A stretch of DNA of 64,000 nt, from positions 6,996,927-7,060,926 of the forward strand of contig CANTUZ010000004.1 in assembly GCA_947846985.1 (NCBI GenBank), read 5' to 3'. The notes beneath the pieces are model-generated. The model did no database searches. It saw nothing but the letters and a program-made list of their open reading frames with translations, and was not told where the DNA came from. Shown in pieces: positions 13,801 through 26,582 of the stretch (its first letter is position 1; each line of letters begins with the position of its first letter). The stretch comes from Fratercula arctica (Eukaryota > Chordata > Aves > Charadriiformes > Alcidae). Position numbers and translations under genes: made by a program.

Positions 13801-16220
13801 GTGAAGATTTATTTTATTACCAAGATTAAAAATGCCTTTAACATTAGTGAAGTCCACAGCACTGGGAACTCCAGTATCTTTTTTTTCCCAGAGCTTGAAA
13901 GAGCAGTAGGAAATGGGTCTGTCTTTCTGGAGCACCGCGTGTGCAAGCTTGGCAAGGGGGAGGAAGAAAAGTTGCAGTGCTGGCTGGGTTCTGCAGTGTG
14001 AAGGCTTTGCTCTGGAGCCTATTCCTCAACCTGCCTTTAAAATACGATTTTCTTAATGTTTTGTTTTTTTTTTTTAAATATTTACTGCAGTTTGTCTGCC
14101 CCTTCTTCATAGCATTGTGATTTCACTTGACATCAAGTGATCTTTCATGACATGGACTGAGAAAATATTTTTCAGGGGTTTTTCCTGTTAGTTCAAAGGC
14201 TAAGTTTGCAATAGAGCCAATGGACCAACTGTCTTCTGTCTAAACTTCCTCTAATATCAACAGTTCAGCTAGGTTAGCAAGGAGCAAAGTTGAAATAAAC
14301 AGTGTTTCACATTTACTCCATCTCTCGCATTTACTTTCCATCTTTATGGCTTTATGGTGTTCTTTGTTGGGTTTCCATACTCTGGTTTGAGTGTTGCTCT
14401 TTTGATAGGATAGCAGTATCATATTCAGTGCTCAGAATAACAAGTTGTGTTTTCCCCATAAGCGAACTAATTTTTTCCATACTTTTTTGTGTGCTTGACA
14501 ATTTCTCCAACATTTATAAATACCAGTTTTTAACCTGATTGGTACCAAAGATTATTTCCAACGTAGTAAGAGCTGGTAGGACATCCTAGTCAGAGACTGT
14601 TATCAGCTCACTGGAACTAGGTAGTAAGTTGTTTTTAACAAATAAACTCACAGTCACTTAACATCCACCTCCACATTTCTGTGGTTCGTGGCTGTCTGTG
14701 TCCTCAGTGCCTCCTCAGTGACGTGTCTACCTCATCTTTCTCTTTTGGTTCTTGCTCACAGATGTGCCGTCTTCTATGTGCCTTCTGGGTTTGCTCTCCA
14801 CATAACAAGTAACCTGTTTGGTTTTCCTGGCATGGTTCTTCCTTTCTCTCTCTCTCTTTTCTTTGGGGCAGAGGAGGGGGGTGATATCTCCTGGCATGTT
14901 GGAAAATCTCCATGATAAAGACTAACTCGTTCCTTTCAATCAGAAAAAATCTGCAATTTCTACTAGTTTGCAGTTAATGTGGGTATGACAGCTGAAAATT
15001 CAGGTCTCTCAGCTGTTTCAGTGGCAGACTCAATTTTTATTATTATTTTAAATATCAAATATGTTTCAGTAAGAAACTCTTTCATAAGAGATATGTTTTT
15101 GACTTTGGTTTGTTTTTTTTTTAAAGCTTCGACTTTTTGCATCTACCTTTCAGTAGAGTTACCTTTTATATTCATTACTGCCATGACCGGTATATATAAG
15201 GTGATATCAGTAACTTATTGTGATTGAAATTGATAATTGCCATAGAATTGACTTGACACCTAGGTAGCATTTAGTGCTAGGGCATTGTGTTTCGGTAACA
15301 CTGCTAAGAACAAAAGACAGGGTTTTCAAGGTCTGCCCAGGGAGGTCAGAGGACAGGAATTCTCCTTTCCTGCCTTGGAAAGAACTCTCTGAGCAACCAA
15401 TTTTTAATGTGTCTTCCTGAGAAGTGCTGAGCTCTTTTACTTTAAAGCAACTGGCACCCTGGAAAATTAAGTCTACAGCAGCTAATGAGTCTACAGGAGT
15501 GTTTGTAATTGACTCAACTTTTCTTTTTTTTTCATGTGGCAAGTTTAAAAAAGGACAGCAAATGGTTTTGAAAAGTAATTCTTGACACCAATCCAGCTCC
15601 AAAAATGTTGTTTCCCATGTTTCACACTGTTTGTGTTATGAAATATGAGTAGCACGACTTCTGAGAACCCTAATGTGCAACCTGTACAATACCTTCAACA
15701 AAAACACAGAATATGGGAGCGATATACTGAAAACTGTATCCTGCCTGCATAAGAATATCATAGGCTTCTGTTTAAATTTTCTGGAGATGGGGCATTTGGA
15801 GAAGAATTAGAAAAGCAGTGTTAGTTTGCTATGAGAACAGAGCGGTGTTTAAGTTTTGATAATTACCCTCTCCGGAGCTGAAATCCAGTCTGGTAATGAC
15901 AGCGATTCACTTACCTTAAGAGATAAGGACATAAATAACAGCTGAGCAGTCGACCTCAGTATCTGCTGAAGCTGAAGAAGACCTTTTCGAATATTCTGAG
16001 GCCTGTGTCTAGCCTTCCATGCATAAATGACTTGAACCCACTAAGGAACTGTTGGTTTTTTTCCTTTATGTAATGACCAGTATGGGAAATTACTACAAAC
16101 ACTGAATTCAGTCAGGCAGTGGTGTCCACGCTTCTAAGCGAACATCAAAAGCAGTGGAAACACACGCACAGTAAGAATGCTGGAAAAGGCAACGCCTCTT
16201 GTATTTTTCAGCTGGGCACA

Positions 16221-16328
16221 CTTGGCATTTTTATCTTTATTCAGATGCTTCTTTTAGGCCAGATTACACCACTGCTTGGCATTTTTATCTTTATTCAGAT
16301 GCTTCTTTTAGGCCGGATTACACCACTG
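16221..16328. repeat. 54-bp tandem duplication, two copies
   Basis: Two adjacent 54-bp units (16221-16274 and 16275-16328) start with cttggcatttttatc and end with gattacaccactg. They differ at one base (ccAgatt against ccGgatt). The near identity indicates a recent duplication. Both copies stay open in one frame because 54 is a multiple of three, but the surrounding frame is not a credible gene. Confidence 0.97.
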
Positions 16329-17036
16329 TAAATCTACGCAAGCAGCTGTAAGCAACAGTACGGTACCTCCCTTGTAAATACTCCAGTATTTCAGCAATGG
16401 TGCAAGAAATGTCATCCTGCAGTAGCATTGCTGCAGTCTTTTGGAAGCTTAGTGTGGTACTTTAGGGGGAAAATCCATTTTCTGCATAATTTTCAGAACC
16501 ACTGAACTTGGGAAGCAACAGATACAAGATCCCAATTAGGCTTTGAGATACTTTAAACAGAGTATGTTTCAGTAGTAGATGTGGCCTTTATACATTGAAA
16601 TTCTTTGGCTTCTCAATCGTGAGTTTCGTGGATCGCAGAAAGAAACAAGAATCACGGTAGCGGTTTCCAAAATAGAGAGTTATTGAGGGAATTGAAAAGA
16701 GGGACCACCCCCCCAACACACACACGCAAACACATGATTTTTGGTGTCATAACATACACGTGTTAAGTGTGTGTCCGTACCCGTTCTCCTGGGTGCCAGC
16801 CAGTGGGAGAGGCAGTGCACGCTTCCCTGGCGGCTTGCGTTGAAGCAGAGCAGCATGGTCCCTGCCTCCTCTACGGCCCCTCTCCCACCCCGATGGAAAC
16901 GAGAGGGTTTTTCATCAGGAACATGACAGTACGTGCTTTATGTTCTTTATTGGCAAGGGTTTTCCCAATCCTTTTTGGTGAGAGAAATCTGACCTTTTCA
17001 ACCCAAAGTCTCTTGAGGCATAATATTTTTTATTTT

Positions 17037-17066
17037 TATATATATATACACACATACATATATATA
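17037..17066. repeat. TA/CA microsatellite
   Basis: A run of alternating TA with a short CA interruption (tatatatatatacacacatacatatatata) follows a T-rich stretch. It is probably polymorphic in length. No function is suggested. Confidence 0.9.
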
Positions 17067-20000
17067 AAATACACGGATACATAATTAGAACAAAGAGCAA
17101 AACACACAAACTATCTCTAAAATACAGAACTGTCCTGACTTCATCAATCCCAAAGGAATCCAAGATTAACTTTGATTTCTCTAGGAACAGAATCCGGCCC
17201 TTGACACGGAATATTCCTTGACAGAGCAAAATTTCAAGATGTGACTAGCCCTCATAGAGTACAACAGACCCCATCAAACATGCAAAGGATATCTTGGCAC
17301 TTAATACTTGAATTGCCAAATGCAAAACAGAGTCTTCCGGAGAAGTAAGACTCATAAAATGGGAAAGAAAGAAACAAAACAGGTTAATAGCAAAATGATG
17401 TTTTATCATTCTCTTATGGGGATGCAGCAAACCACCAGTGATGTTGTTGTACTCTTGTAGAGTTGTGGTGAGAGATCTTTTCAACGTCTTTTCAACCATA
17501 AAAGAGTAAAAGAGAAGTGTGGGGCTGGTTGGGCTGTTTTTTCCTATGAGAAGTCAAGATATGTGAATACTTGTTTATCGAAGTGGATGATGCCGCAGCC
17601 AGAAATACGTGCGGCTCTGCCACAGAGACATTCGGTGGCATCTTCATTTTCCTGTAGCCAGTTTCTGGTGCAAAAGCAATGATGACACCCTAGCTATTTG
17701 AGATCTCTGGATACGTGCTTTCATAAGCATCATTTGGTATCGTACACCTGGATTCAGGTTCAGGGGAAGAAGTGAAAAAAAAATCATCGCTTGGTGCAAG
17801 CTTCTTTCCAAGGGATCCACAGGAAAACTTCCTCCCTGCTTGCACTCCAGGGAATCGAAGGTTGTCTGTTAAAATCTGATTGAAATGCCTTTCGATTGGC
17901 AAAGCAGGACCAAGAACGTGACATAGACGTTAAGTTACTGCTTCTCTACAGAAGCTGTTACAGCTGTGGAGGGAACCTAAACGTCGCTGTTGACACACTG
18001 TTCTTGAGAGCGACAAAAGAGATTGTGTTCATTGGGCCAACCCCATCATTCTTGCTAAAAGCGGTCTCGAGTTTCCATGTATATTTTCAAATCAAATTAG
18101 AAACGCTGCTCCTGAGACCTCCTTCGGCTGACAGTGACGGATTGCACGACCTGATAAAGAGTAGCCATTCCTAGAGATGTACTAATACCCGGCTTGCTGC
18201 AAGTGGTGAGATGATAAAAACATACACAGAGCCACATATTTAAATTAGCAGAGAGCTTTACCTCCTTCTCTGATAACGCAGCCTGCACCTGGGGAGCGGC
18301 CACTTCTTGAATGGAAATGGGAAAGGTTTGTTCCTTGGTTGTTTTTGAAGCTCGACGCTATTATTCCATCATGGTGGATTTCCTCTGACTAGTGTTTTTT
18401 TATCAGCTGTAATTAAAGCAGCCACCTCCTTTCACTCAGCTCTCAGCACACACTTACGCAGCTAGGTCTGCAGTACTTAATCCCACCAGGAAAATCTTTG
18501 TAGCTCTACCCGTTTGTTACCTAACTTGGCTGTAGAAGAAAGCAAGAGAAATGGAAAACCAGGCTTACTGGCCTAAAAAAAAAAAAAAAAAAAGTGAACC
18601 CCCTTAAACTCATATGGTTGCAGAAATTAAATTACCCAGGTTTCCTCTACCCACTGAATCAGTATAGTCTTCGTGGTAATGTGGTTTTCTTATTTCAATT
18701 GTGTGCTAAAAATGGAGCGGAATACAACGAGGGAGACTGGGATTTGATGCCACAGTCCAGGAATCCGACACCTTTCAAAAATACAATTCATGTTGGGATG
18801 AGCTGTCTGGGAGGAGAGGCGTGAGAACTGCTCCGCTGAGCATGTTCTTGTTTTGCACCCTCCGCCACAGCACCGGGTTCAGGGGCTCAAGGGGACGCTT
18901 CCATCGGGGGAGCTGGGCTTTGCTCAGCCGCTTGATCTCATGTGAGGATGAAGTTTTCACCTGGTAACATCTTAATAGAGAAAGCTGAGCCTCCAGTCAG
19001 ATACCAGGCCTTCGAATAAGAGGTAGGTGGAAGGAGACACCCAAACAATTACTCTCTTAATTGACTAATACTTTTATAACGTGGCTTTGCAGTGATGAGT
19101 CTTTTTGCAGTCCCGGACATACCCAAGCAAACGAACATAGTGCGGTCAGGACTGAGACATTTTGAAATATGCACAATCCAAAATTACAAGGAAGAAGCGC
19201 TTTTAACACTTAGCCCTCGACTTAGATTCATAGACCCTTGTTTCCTTCCTACTGATGTTAAAACTACTAGATATAGATATATATATATATTTGTGATAAT
19301 GTAGTTCAACACAGGAATACTCTCCTATCAGTGAAAATTGCAATGCAACAATTGTTCTAATTTCTTTGCAAGGAATCATGTCTCCGTGGATAGTAAAAGG
19401 CAGTTTGCTTAGTGCTAAGACAGAAAGTAATGAGTTGCAGATAATGTCATTTACAGTAGACGTGAATAAAGTAGTATCTGTATTAAGCGATACTGACAAT
19501 TTTCCTTTTTCCCCCAAGCTTCTTTTGTACGGGCAGATGAAGTAATAGTAGCTAACTGGCTAAAAGAGTTAGAAATTAATACAAAGTAATGGAGACATCA
19601 TCAGTGCCTTAGTAGAGCATCTTGTATTGGCGCAGACAATTAGTCCAGAAGCTAAACATGAAGTCTAGAGAGGCAGTCCTCCGAGCAACAAATAAACTTG
19701 ATCGGAAAACAAATAACTGTGGATATCTGAAGGGGAAATGCGAATGTACCGGTTGCCTCTATGGCAAGTGAGTAGTGAGAAATGAGGAGACGTGCTGTGG
19801 CCTGCCCTTAGGAGAGTGACGTTTTGCCTCTTGTTAAGTGCTTTTACTCATGTGCTGTCTTTCCTACTGCTTTTCTGCAGTGCTATTTGTCTTCAGTTAC
19901 ATTTTCGACGGCAAAAGTTGCTTGGCTATTCTTCACAGCAAAAGCAAGATAGCATTAAAAACTACCATTTGGGAAGGCTGAAAAGTCATATAGATTCTAC

Positions 20001-20883
20001 CCAAGTTGCAGCCCCTTCCCGGTGTTTCTCACTAATCCCCATTTACCAAATTGAGCTTCCAGTGAGGCAGAAATAGCTGACGTATATCCTTGACCCGACC
20101 ACTGAATCCTGTATCTCCAGCTGCTCACCGGGCTTGGGAGGAAAATCCAAGGGAAACACCGATTTCTCTGATATGGTGCAAGATACGGGGAAGGGGTGAA
20201 GCATGTCCTCAAACTCTTAACTTGTACAACCCTTTGCGTTTTCTTTCTCGTTCGTTTGTGCCCAATTTGGGCACGGACCAAACCCCTACCTCTGCATCGT
20301 TTCCCCTGCGCTTTCTGATTAGACATTCAACTGCGCATGAAGTGGGTTCACCTTGAGGTTCGTCCCTTTGTTCTCCGAGGTTTGCCTGCCTGCTGCTTCT
20401 TACTAGCGCTTCTGCCTCTAAGAAAAACCGATGTTATCTTCTGAAGAGAAAACTCAAGATTGTATTTGCAGCCGAGGGTTTCCTGTGTGCCGATCCCCAG
20501 CCTGCGCGGTGACGGCAAGGAGCAGCTCTACATGGCCGCGCGTCTCCGGAGAGCTTTAAGAATAGTCCTTGCACAGAAGCTGAAGAAATCCCCAGCTGCG
20601 GGTGCCTTTGATCTCAGATAAAGGTCAACCTGTCTAGCAGAAAGCGTGATCGGAAATGCTGCCTCACATCATCCTTCACTTTCTCTTCCCTGCCCTGAAA
20701 TGATTCACTGTCCCTTTCGGGGTACGCCTTCCCCACAGCACCGCTGGGGTTTACTGCAGCTCTTTGGAGTAGCTTCATTTCATCTCAGGCACCAACCAGC
20801 TGAAGCCAGGACCACCATGATTTTCGATGAGCTGATCAGAAACTGTCCGCAACGCGTATTATTACAGCCATGTTTAATAGCTA

Positions 20884-21262
20884 TTCATAGAATCAAAGAA
20901 TGGTTTGGGTTGGGAGGGACCTTAAAGATCATCCAGATCCACCCCCCCTGCCCTGGGCAGGGACACCTCCCACCAGACCAGGCTGCTCCAAGCCCCATCC
21001 AGCCTGGCCTTGAACACCTCCAGGGATGGGCAGCCACAGCTTCTCTGGGCAACCTGGGCCAGGGACTCACCACCCTCAGAGTGAAAAATTTCTTCCTGAT
21101 ATCTAATCTAAATCTCCCCTCTTTCAGTTTAAAACCATTACCCCTTGTCCTGTCACTCCACTCCCTGATGGAGAGCCCCTCCCCAGCTTTCCTGTAGCCC
21201 CTTTAGGTACTGGAAGGAGCTATAAGGTCTACCCGGAGCCTTCTCTTCTCCAAGTTCAACAA
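20884..21262 (-). mobile_element. CR1 LINE, 5'-truncated copy
   Basis: The plus strand opens with 'catagaatcaaagaatggtt' and 'gggttgggagggaccttaaagatc', the reverse complement of a CR1 3' end. The body continues with the typical avian CR1 stretch around 'ccctgggcagggacacc' and 'tccagcctggccttgaacacc'. It ends near 21262, shortly before a poly-T tract. A 183-codon plus-strand frame starting upstream at 20646 is only the antisense reading of this copy and is not a gene. Divergent 3' sequence compared with the copy at 13469 suggests a different CR1 subfamily. Confidence 0.93.
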
Positions 21263-24200
21263 CCTTTATTGTCAAAGTTTGTTGGTTTGTTTTTTTTTTT
21301 TTTAATATATATAGGCCCACTAGTGTAAGTGTTAAATATTCAGTTCTACTGGTCTTATCCCAACAAGCACCTATCGTTGCCTTGCACTGAGAGCCTCTGA
21401 GGCTCTCCGAGCGTGCTGTGGGTCCTGAGCCTCCAAACACCACCAACCCGCAAAGTTCCACCGAGCGCAACGGCGAAGCTGCCGAGGCACAAAGCCTTGG
21501 GGGGCTGCAGGTCCCAGCTGTTTCTCCCAACACCCACCTCTGCAGGATGATGGCTGCGTGGCTGGTGGGAACATACACGACTTACACGTTCTCCAGGTAA
21601 GACTGGCACAACAATTTTGTTTCTAATTTTTATTATAAATGCTGATGTTTTTAAATTGCTTTAGAATTCCTCTAGAAATGTTGTTACAGCTGTGAAGGTT
21701 GGTTATTAACTGACAAATAGCTTGCGTAAAGGTAAACACTTTCTCTGCTGAGTTTTCCTCAAAGCCATATTGGCTCAAGATAGTTATCACCACAGAAGAT
21801 GAGTGATGGGAATGGTGAATATCGAATGCTTCAAGAACAGGCTGTTTATCACCTCTTCTCTCCGAAATGATACTGAAACGATCCCATGCTGAGAGATGGG
21901 ATAGTTCTTGCTTTTCGTGGACTGAGCCACCTCGCACCACTGAGAAGGAGGAGTGAAGTGCCCATGTCTGGGACTGAGTACGTGTCCTCCTTCTCGACTG
22001 GGATCTGTGCCTTAGCAGGGGCTGGGAGATGCCGCTTAGGGGGAAATACAGTGGTATTCCCAGGTGGGATGCAATGCCGAAGCGGTGTTACTCATTCCTG
22101 ATAGTGGGAGGATCACAGTTTGTCCAATTCATCTTTACAAAGGTGTTGTTCGCTACCTATAAAGGTCAATCAAGTGGCCTAGAGATGAAAGTTGCTCCTG
22201 GGTGTGGCTTAGGAAGAAAAACAAACAAACCCCAATGGTGGACTCTGCTGTTACTCCGCACAACGTGCCTTTTGGCACGCCGAAGCGTGCACGAGGGAGA
22301 GGGAGCATATCGACTGCAGAAGGGGGAGATTATCTCCAGAACGTGATCCTCCAAGTGAAAGCGGAAACGGGGATTGAAGCAGGACTACCAGCCATCAGTC
22401 AGCCTCTCGAGCCTGATTCTGGGAGGTTTTTCAGGAGGATTAACTTTGGGCAGAGAGGGCTGGTCTCTCCTGACTTGTTGTCTGTGGGAGAGACAGGCGC
22501 CTTGAGACGACGGTTTGGAGATGGAAAATAACTTGGTTGCATCGGATCCCTGTCGGTGTGTCAATCCTCAAACTAAGGCCGTGCCAGGGTGCAGTCACGA
22601 GGTGTGTCAGTCCTCTGCCAAGCTGCCAGTTTCTTCTCCAGAACTTTAGCTCTCCTGCTTCTAACAAAAGCTGCTCGCCGCCGTAATTTCCAAGAAAAAC
22701 CTGAGGAGATGACTTGCGTGACATGTGGGCATGTTTGCTTGAGCCTGGGGAGAGCCTTCTGACATAGCTGTCGGGTTTTCCCTTCTTTCAGCGCAGTGTT
22801 AATTCGTGTGCCAAGTGATAGTAAGCCCCTGCCAGTATTCTTGGTTATTTTACTGACCCATTTAAGCCCAGCATTGTATTTCTAAAATCAAGCTCTTAAC
22901 GCTTGGCATAGTTGGTTTTTTTTGTTTGTTTGTTTTTAAGGTAGTACCTGCTTTGGAGATGTGAAAGGAAAGGTGTTAAGCGACGTTTTTACAGCAGAAA
23001 AAAATAAATAAGGAGTTCTGTGAGTAGCTGGTTGCTAAATGCAAGTGTTGTCGGAGCCCCGCTAAGCCGAAAGGCTGGGTCACCCACCCTCAGCCTGCAG
23101 CTCACCGCAGCCATGCTGCCCCTGATGCTCCCGCCGTCCCTGTGCCGGCCAGAGCCGCTGTACGGAGCACACCTGCATAAATGCTGCCTCTTTTGGTTCG
23201 TCTGTATTCAAAACAGAGTTGTTTTGTGACAGACATCTAAAATATAGCAGGCGAGGACAGATTTGCACCACTAAGCCCTACTCCGCAGGAGCAATTTTTG
23301 TTAGTTTTCTTGGTCGCTTCTGTCCTTCGGCAGGAGTTGTTGTTAATTTGAACTGCGATGGCTTCCCAAGTTTTCAGATGGATTTTGCCCAAAATGGTTT
23401 TGTACTTTGTGCTCGTAGTGTGTCCGAGAATGCTTTTGGTGAGCAATCGCATTTTCTAATTCCCCTACCAATACTAACGATGAATTGGGACATTTTTATG
23501 CCACAGAATTTTACGCTGCTGTTCGTCACCTGAGCCTCTGCAATGGGAAGAGAGTATTTACAGTTTATATCAGCAGTCTGTTAATGACAAACTTAGAAGT
23601 ATTGGTAATATTCAGCATATAACCTTTAATACATAATTTTTTTATTTCATAGAGAAATATGTGGTTGAAGTAAAGTTTTTGTATAATGATGGAAATAATT
23701 AAAAAAAGAGAAAAAAAAAGTAGTTTGTGTATTTTCTTTCCAAGCCTAGTGAAGTTTAATGCAAAAATAATTGCACAACATCCACGAGTGTGGTCTGGGT
23801 GGACAGACTATGTCATGGAAGAATACCTTTGCACTGCTGTGTTCTTGTTTATAGGGATTATTTGCTTTTGGATGAATGTTCTTGCTAAGCAGCTCCATGT
23901 CTTCTTAATATGTAGCTGTTTTTTCTTTGGGGAAAAAGTAGGAGAATATGATTTATTTTTTTTTTATGAAAGAGATTGTAAAAAGCCAGTTAGAATGTGT
24001 CGGATAAACCTGGGGCTTCGTCGATCTTTAGCCAAGCATTGGAAGTCTCAACTGTTCCAATACATTGCATGTTGTTATGAAATAATTCTCGGAATTTTGA
24101 TTTCTTTTTACATCATTTTTCCACGTTCTTCCAGTTGCCTTTTAAAACACTTTAGTCACTTAAAAAACAAAAAAAAAAACCAAAAAAAAAAAAAAAGAAA

Positions 24201-24549
24201 AAAGAAGAGAAAGAAAACAAGCCAAATAGTATTTGGCCATAAAACCAATGGCTTTGGAGGCACGGCTGGGCTCTCTCCAGCACCCTGGTGAAATGCAGTG
24301 GTGTATCCCGGGTGGGACCTTGCCGTGTCCAGGCTGGAAGGGCGGTGGAGAAAGACGCCCGGGTACGCTGTATGATCCCTGGGTGCTCCGGCACCTGCTG
24401 TGACACAGCGGGAAGAGCCGTTTCCCACCTAATGGTGGGATGGCAGGGCTTGAGCGTGCTCTGAAGCCCTTGGCTGCCCCTTTAACAGGCTGGAAGCAGC
24501 AGAAACATTGCATGGATATAAACGCACAGCTCTTCCCTCTGGCTCGACC
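21263..24549. other. Intergenic, upstream flank of SPRY1
   Basis: This is about 3.3 kb without a supportable gene. A T/A-rich stretch lies at 21291-21310, and poly-A with A-rich sequence lies near 24167-24220, which creates lysine-rich and phenylalanine-rich false frames. The 201-codon frame at 23686-24291 ends in such a lysine run and has no recognisable domain. Distal promoter elements of SPRY1 may lie here, but I cannot identify any with confidence. Confidence 0.55.
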
Positions 24550-24887
24550 CTGCTGAGATGCCGATGCCAAGACAGAGAGGAGGATCCCTCTGCGGCGTGA
24601 CCAGAGCAGCGCTGCGCAGCCGAAGGCACCTACAAACACACGCCGTCTCTCCATCCCTGCCTTCATCCCGCGGCTCCCGCTCAGCCACCCGCGCAGGTGG
24701 GGCCCGCTATCACCGGGAAAGCCCTGTGGGTGTGCGGGGACCCCCTCTGAGCCCCGCATCCTCCCCCACCGCCGGCAACCCGCTCCTCCGCGCTCCCTGC
24801 CGGCCGGCAGCGGCGGTCCCCGGGCTCGGTGACGGCGGGGCTGGAAAGTCCAGTCCGGGATTTGTGGGTGGCCGCGGAGTGACACAT

Positions 24888-24895
24888 TGACATCA
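24888..24895 (+). promoter_or_regulatory. CRE/AP-1-like bZIP site
   Basis: TGACATCA, a one-base variant of the CRE TGACGTCA, sits just upstream of the predicted SPRY1 first exon. It lies about 60 bp before the ETS-like palindrome at 24953. bZIP factors of the CREB/ATF and AP-1 families bind such sites. Use in this gene is inferred from position only. Confidence 0.4.
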
Positions 24896-24952
24896 CGGGG
24901 GCGCGGCCGGGCGGCGGGCGGGGGCTGCGCGCTGAAAGGCGGCGGAGCGCGG

Positions 24953-24967
24953 CCGGAGTCACTCCGG
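24953..24967. promoter_or_regulatory. 15-bp perfect palindrome with two ETS-like CCGGA half-sites
   Basis: CCGGAGTCACTCCGG reads the same on both strands around a central C. Each arm begins with CCGGA, the core that ETS factors recognise, and the centre contains an AP-1-like AGTCA. Its place in the CpG island near the predicted start suggests a promoter element. ETS and AP-1 factors act downstream of ERK, the pathway SPRY1 restrains, so feedback control is plausible but not shown. Confidence 0.4.
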
Positions 24968-24980
24968 AACGGAACGCGAC

Positions 24981-25000
24981 GGGACGGGACGGGACGGGAC
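24981..25000. repeat. (GGGAC)4 minisatellite in the predicted SPRY1 leader
   Basis: Four perfect GGGAC units lie within the predicted first exon, preceded and followed by related GGAACG and GGCGGCGGGAC sequence. Such short GC-rich arrays vary in copy number. They would change the length and structure of the leader. Confidence 0.9.
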
Positions 25001-26501
25001 GGCGGCGGGACGGCGCGGAGCGGAGCGGGGCGGGCGGCGGGAGGTGCGCGGCTGCCGACACTGCCCGGGCTGGACTCCGCGCCGGGGCCGCCAATGTGCC
25101 TCGGGAAGCAGGCGTTCACCTCGGCCTTAGGTAAGGATCAGGTGCGGGAGGGCGGCGAGGGGGTCCCCGCAGCCGGCGGGGAGGGCTGCGGGGCGGGGGG
25201 GCGAGGGACGAGCTGCCCGGGCTGGCCCCCGCTCCGCTGCGGTGCTGGGCTCCCCGTCAGCCGCTCGCAATTTGCTGGTAATTAGGAAAAAAAAAAGCAA
25301 AAAAACCCAAACAAACAAACCCCAAGCCTTGCAGTTGAGTAACTGTGTCTGTTTTGGGGGACCTCGCTGGCGCGCCCGGAGCCTTGTTGGAGCCTCTCTG
25401 GGAATCACCGAGGAGGCTCCGGCGGAGACTTTTTCGTGCAAGACTTTCTTTTTTTGGTTTTCTTTTTTTTTTTTTTTTTTTTTGGTTGTTTTTTGTGTCT
25501 GGGGCTGCCCTTGAGCGTGTCGCCGCGTATGGTCCCGACGTGCCGCCCGCCCTCCCAGCCTGTCAACCGGCGGCCCCCCCTCCCCTCCCCTCCCCGGCAG
25601 CAGGAGCAGCACCAAGCACATGGCAGCCAGCTCCCCACGGCCATGGCTCTGCCCCTCGCTCGGCTCCCGGCTCGCCCAGCTCTGCCTTGAAAGCCAGCGC
25701 CGCTCCGCGATTCCTCGCCGCGACAACAACCGGAGAGAGGAGAAAAAAAAAAAAAAACAAAACAAAAAAACCCAACACAATAATAAAATAACCCCTACTC
25801 GCACCGGGCGCTGCGGTTGCGCTTGGGGAGGACCATGCGGTGGAGCCCGGCCGGCACCGCTCCCCTCCGAAAAGGGAAATAAACCGCCCGGGCAGGAGCC
25901 CGCCCGTTCCCGGAGACCTTCGCCGCTGCCCGACCCCGCTCCCGGTGGGAGGCAGCGCGGAGCCGCGTTACGGCGGGACCCAAACCCACCGCTGGCAAGA
26001 AACGGGGCTCCGTTTATATCCCCGCACCTCCGGAGAGGCCGAAGGAGAGAAGCTTCGTGTGTGTGTGCGTGTGTCCCCTCCCGGCGGAGGAGCCACCCCA
26101 GGGGCGAGGCTGAAGGCCGGGGGGCGGCGGCGGGGCCGGGCCCCCCCCCCCCCGCGCTTCGCCGAACGGAGAACCGGGAGGGCATCGCAAGGGGACGAGG
26201 AGCTGCCGTCGTCGCCCCCCCTTCCCCGACCCCCTCGTCACCCTGCTCGCCGCTGGCGACTGGATTTGTGCCGTTACCGGCCACCCCGTGGAATTAAGCG
26301 AGGTGGGGGCTCGTCCCGCTCTTGAGCGGCGAGCAGGTGCCGCCGGGCGATGCCGGGCTCCCCCCTCCCCAAAACCCGGACGGGATGCGGCTTCTTCGGG
26401 GGAGGAGGGGCCGGCACTGACCGTGGGCGAGGAGCGGGGCGACCTGACAGACCCCGTGAAGGATTGGGGGGGGGGGAGAGGGCTGCGTGGTGGTGTGGGT
26501 C

Positions 26502-26582
26502 TGTGTGTGTGTGTGTGGGGGGGCTCCTCTCGCTGCTGAAAACGAGTGTAACGCTAATATATATATATATATGTATATATAT
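26502..26582. repeat. GT and TA microsatellites
   Basis: A (GT)n tract at about 26502-26516 runs into a G8 stretch. About 40 bp on, an (AT)n tract with one GT interruption covers about 26557-26582. Both lie within the SPRY1 intron and the CpG island. Confidence 0.9.

Larger units (their letters stand above)
13801..20883. other. Intergenic between two CR1 copies
   Basis: This is about 7 kb without a recognisable gene. It holds the 54-bp tandem duplication at 16221-16328, a TA/CA microsatellite at about 17037-17066, an (A)18 tract at about 18576-18593 and a short TA run near 19271-19290. No frame longer than about 130 codons occurs, and none resembles a known protein. Confidence 0.6.
24900..25130 (+). 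other. SPRY1: Predicted SPRY1 non-coding exon 1 (5' end uncertain)
   Basis: A perfect consensus donor, TTAG|GTAAGG, lies at 25130/25131 inside the CpG island and upstream of the SPRY1 coding exon. Sprouty genes usually have one or more non-coding 5' exons and one coding exon, so this is the best candidate for exon 1. The transcription start is not visible; I place it at about 24900, after the CRE-like site. No ATG occurs between 24901 and 25093, so the ATG at 25094 would be the first in the mRNA. Alternative first exons in the island, for example using a CAG|GTAAAC near 27622, cannot be excluded. Confidence 0.6.

Noticed and set aside
20646..21197. 183-codon plus-strand frame
   Set aside because: Its larger part is the antisense of a CR1 LINE copy, so it is not a gene.
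23686..24291. 201-codon plus-strand frame with hydrophobic stretches
   Set aside because: It has hydrophobic segments by chance in T-rich DNA and ends in a lysine run from an A-rich tract. No known domain and no plausible promoter or splice context.
24160..25119. 319-codon minus-strand frame upstream of SPRY1
   Set aside because: Its composition is Pro/Arg/Ala/Ser-rich from CpG-island DNA and it ends in a phenylalanine run from a poly-A tract. There is no domain, and overlapping long frames occur on the other strand. Divergent transcription is possible, but a protein is not supported.
25127..26284. 385-codon minus-strand frame in the SPRY1 intron
   Set aside because: Long only because GC-rich DNA has few stop codons. 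It contains Lys-runs and Phe-runs from homopolymers and resembles no family.
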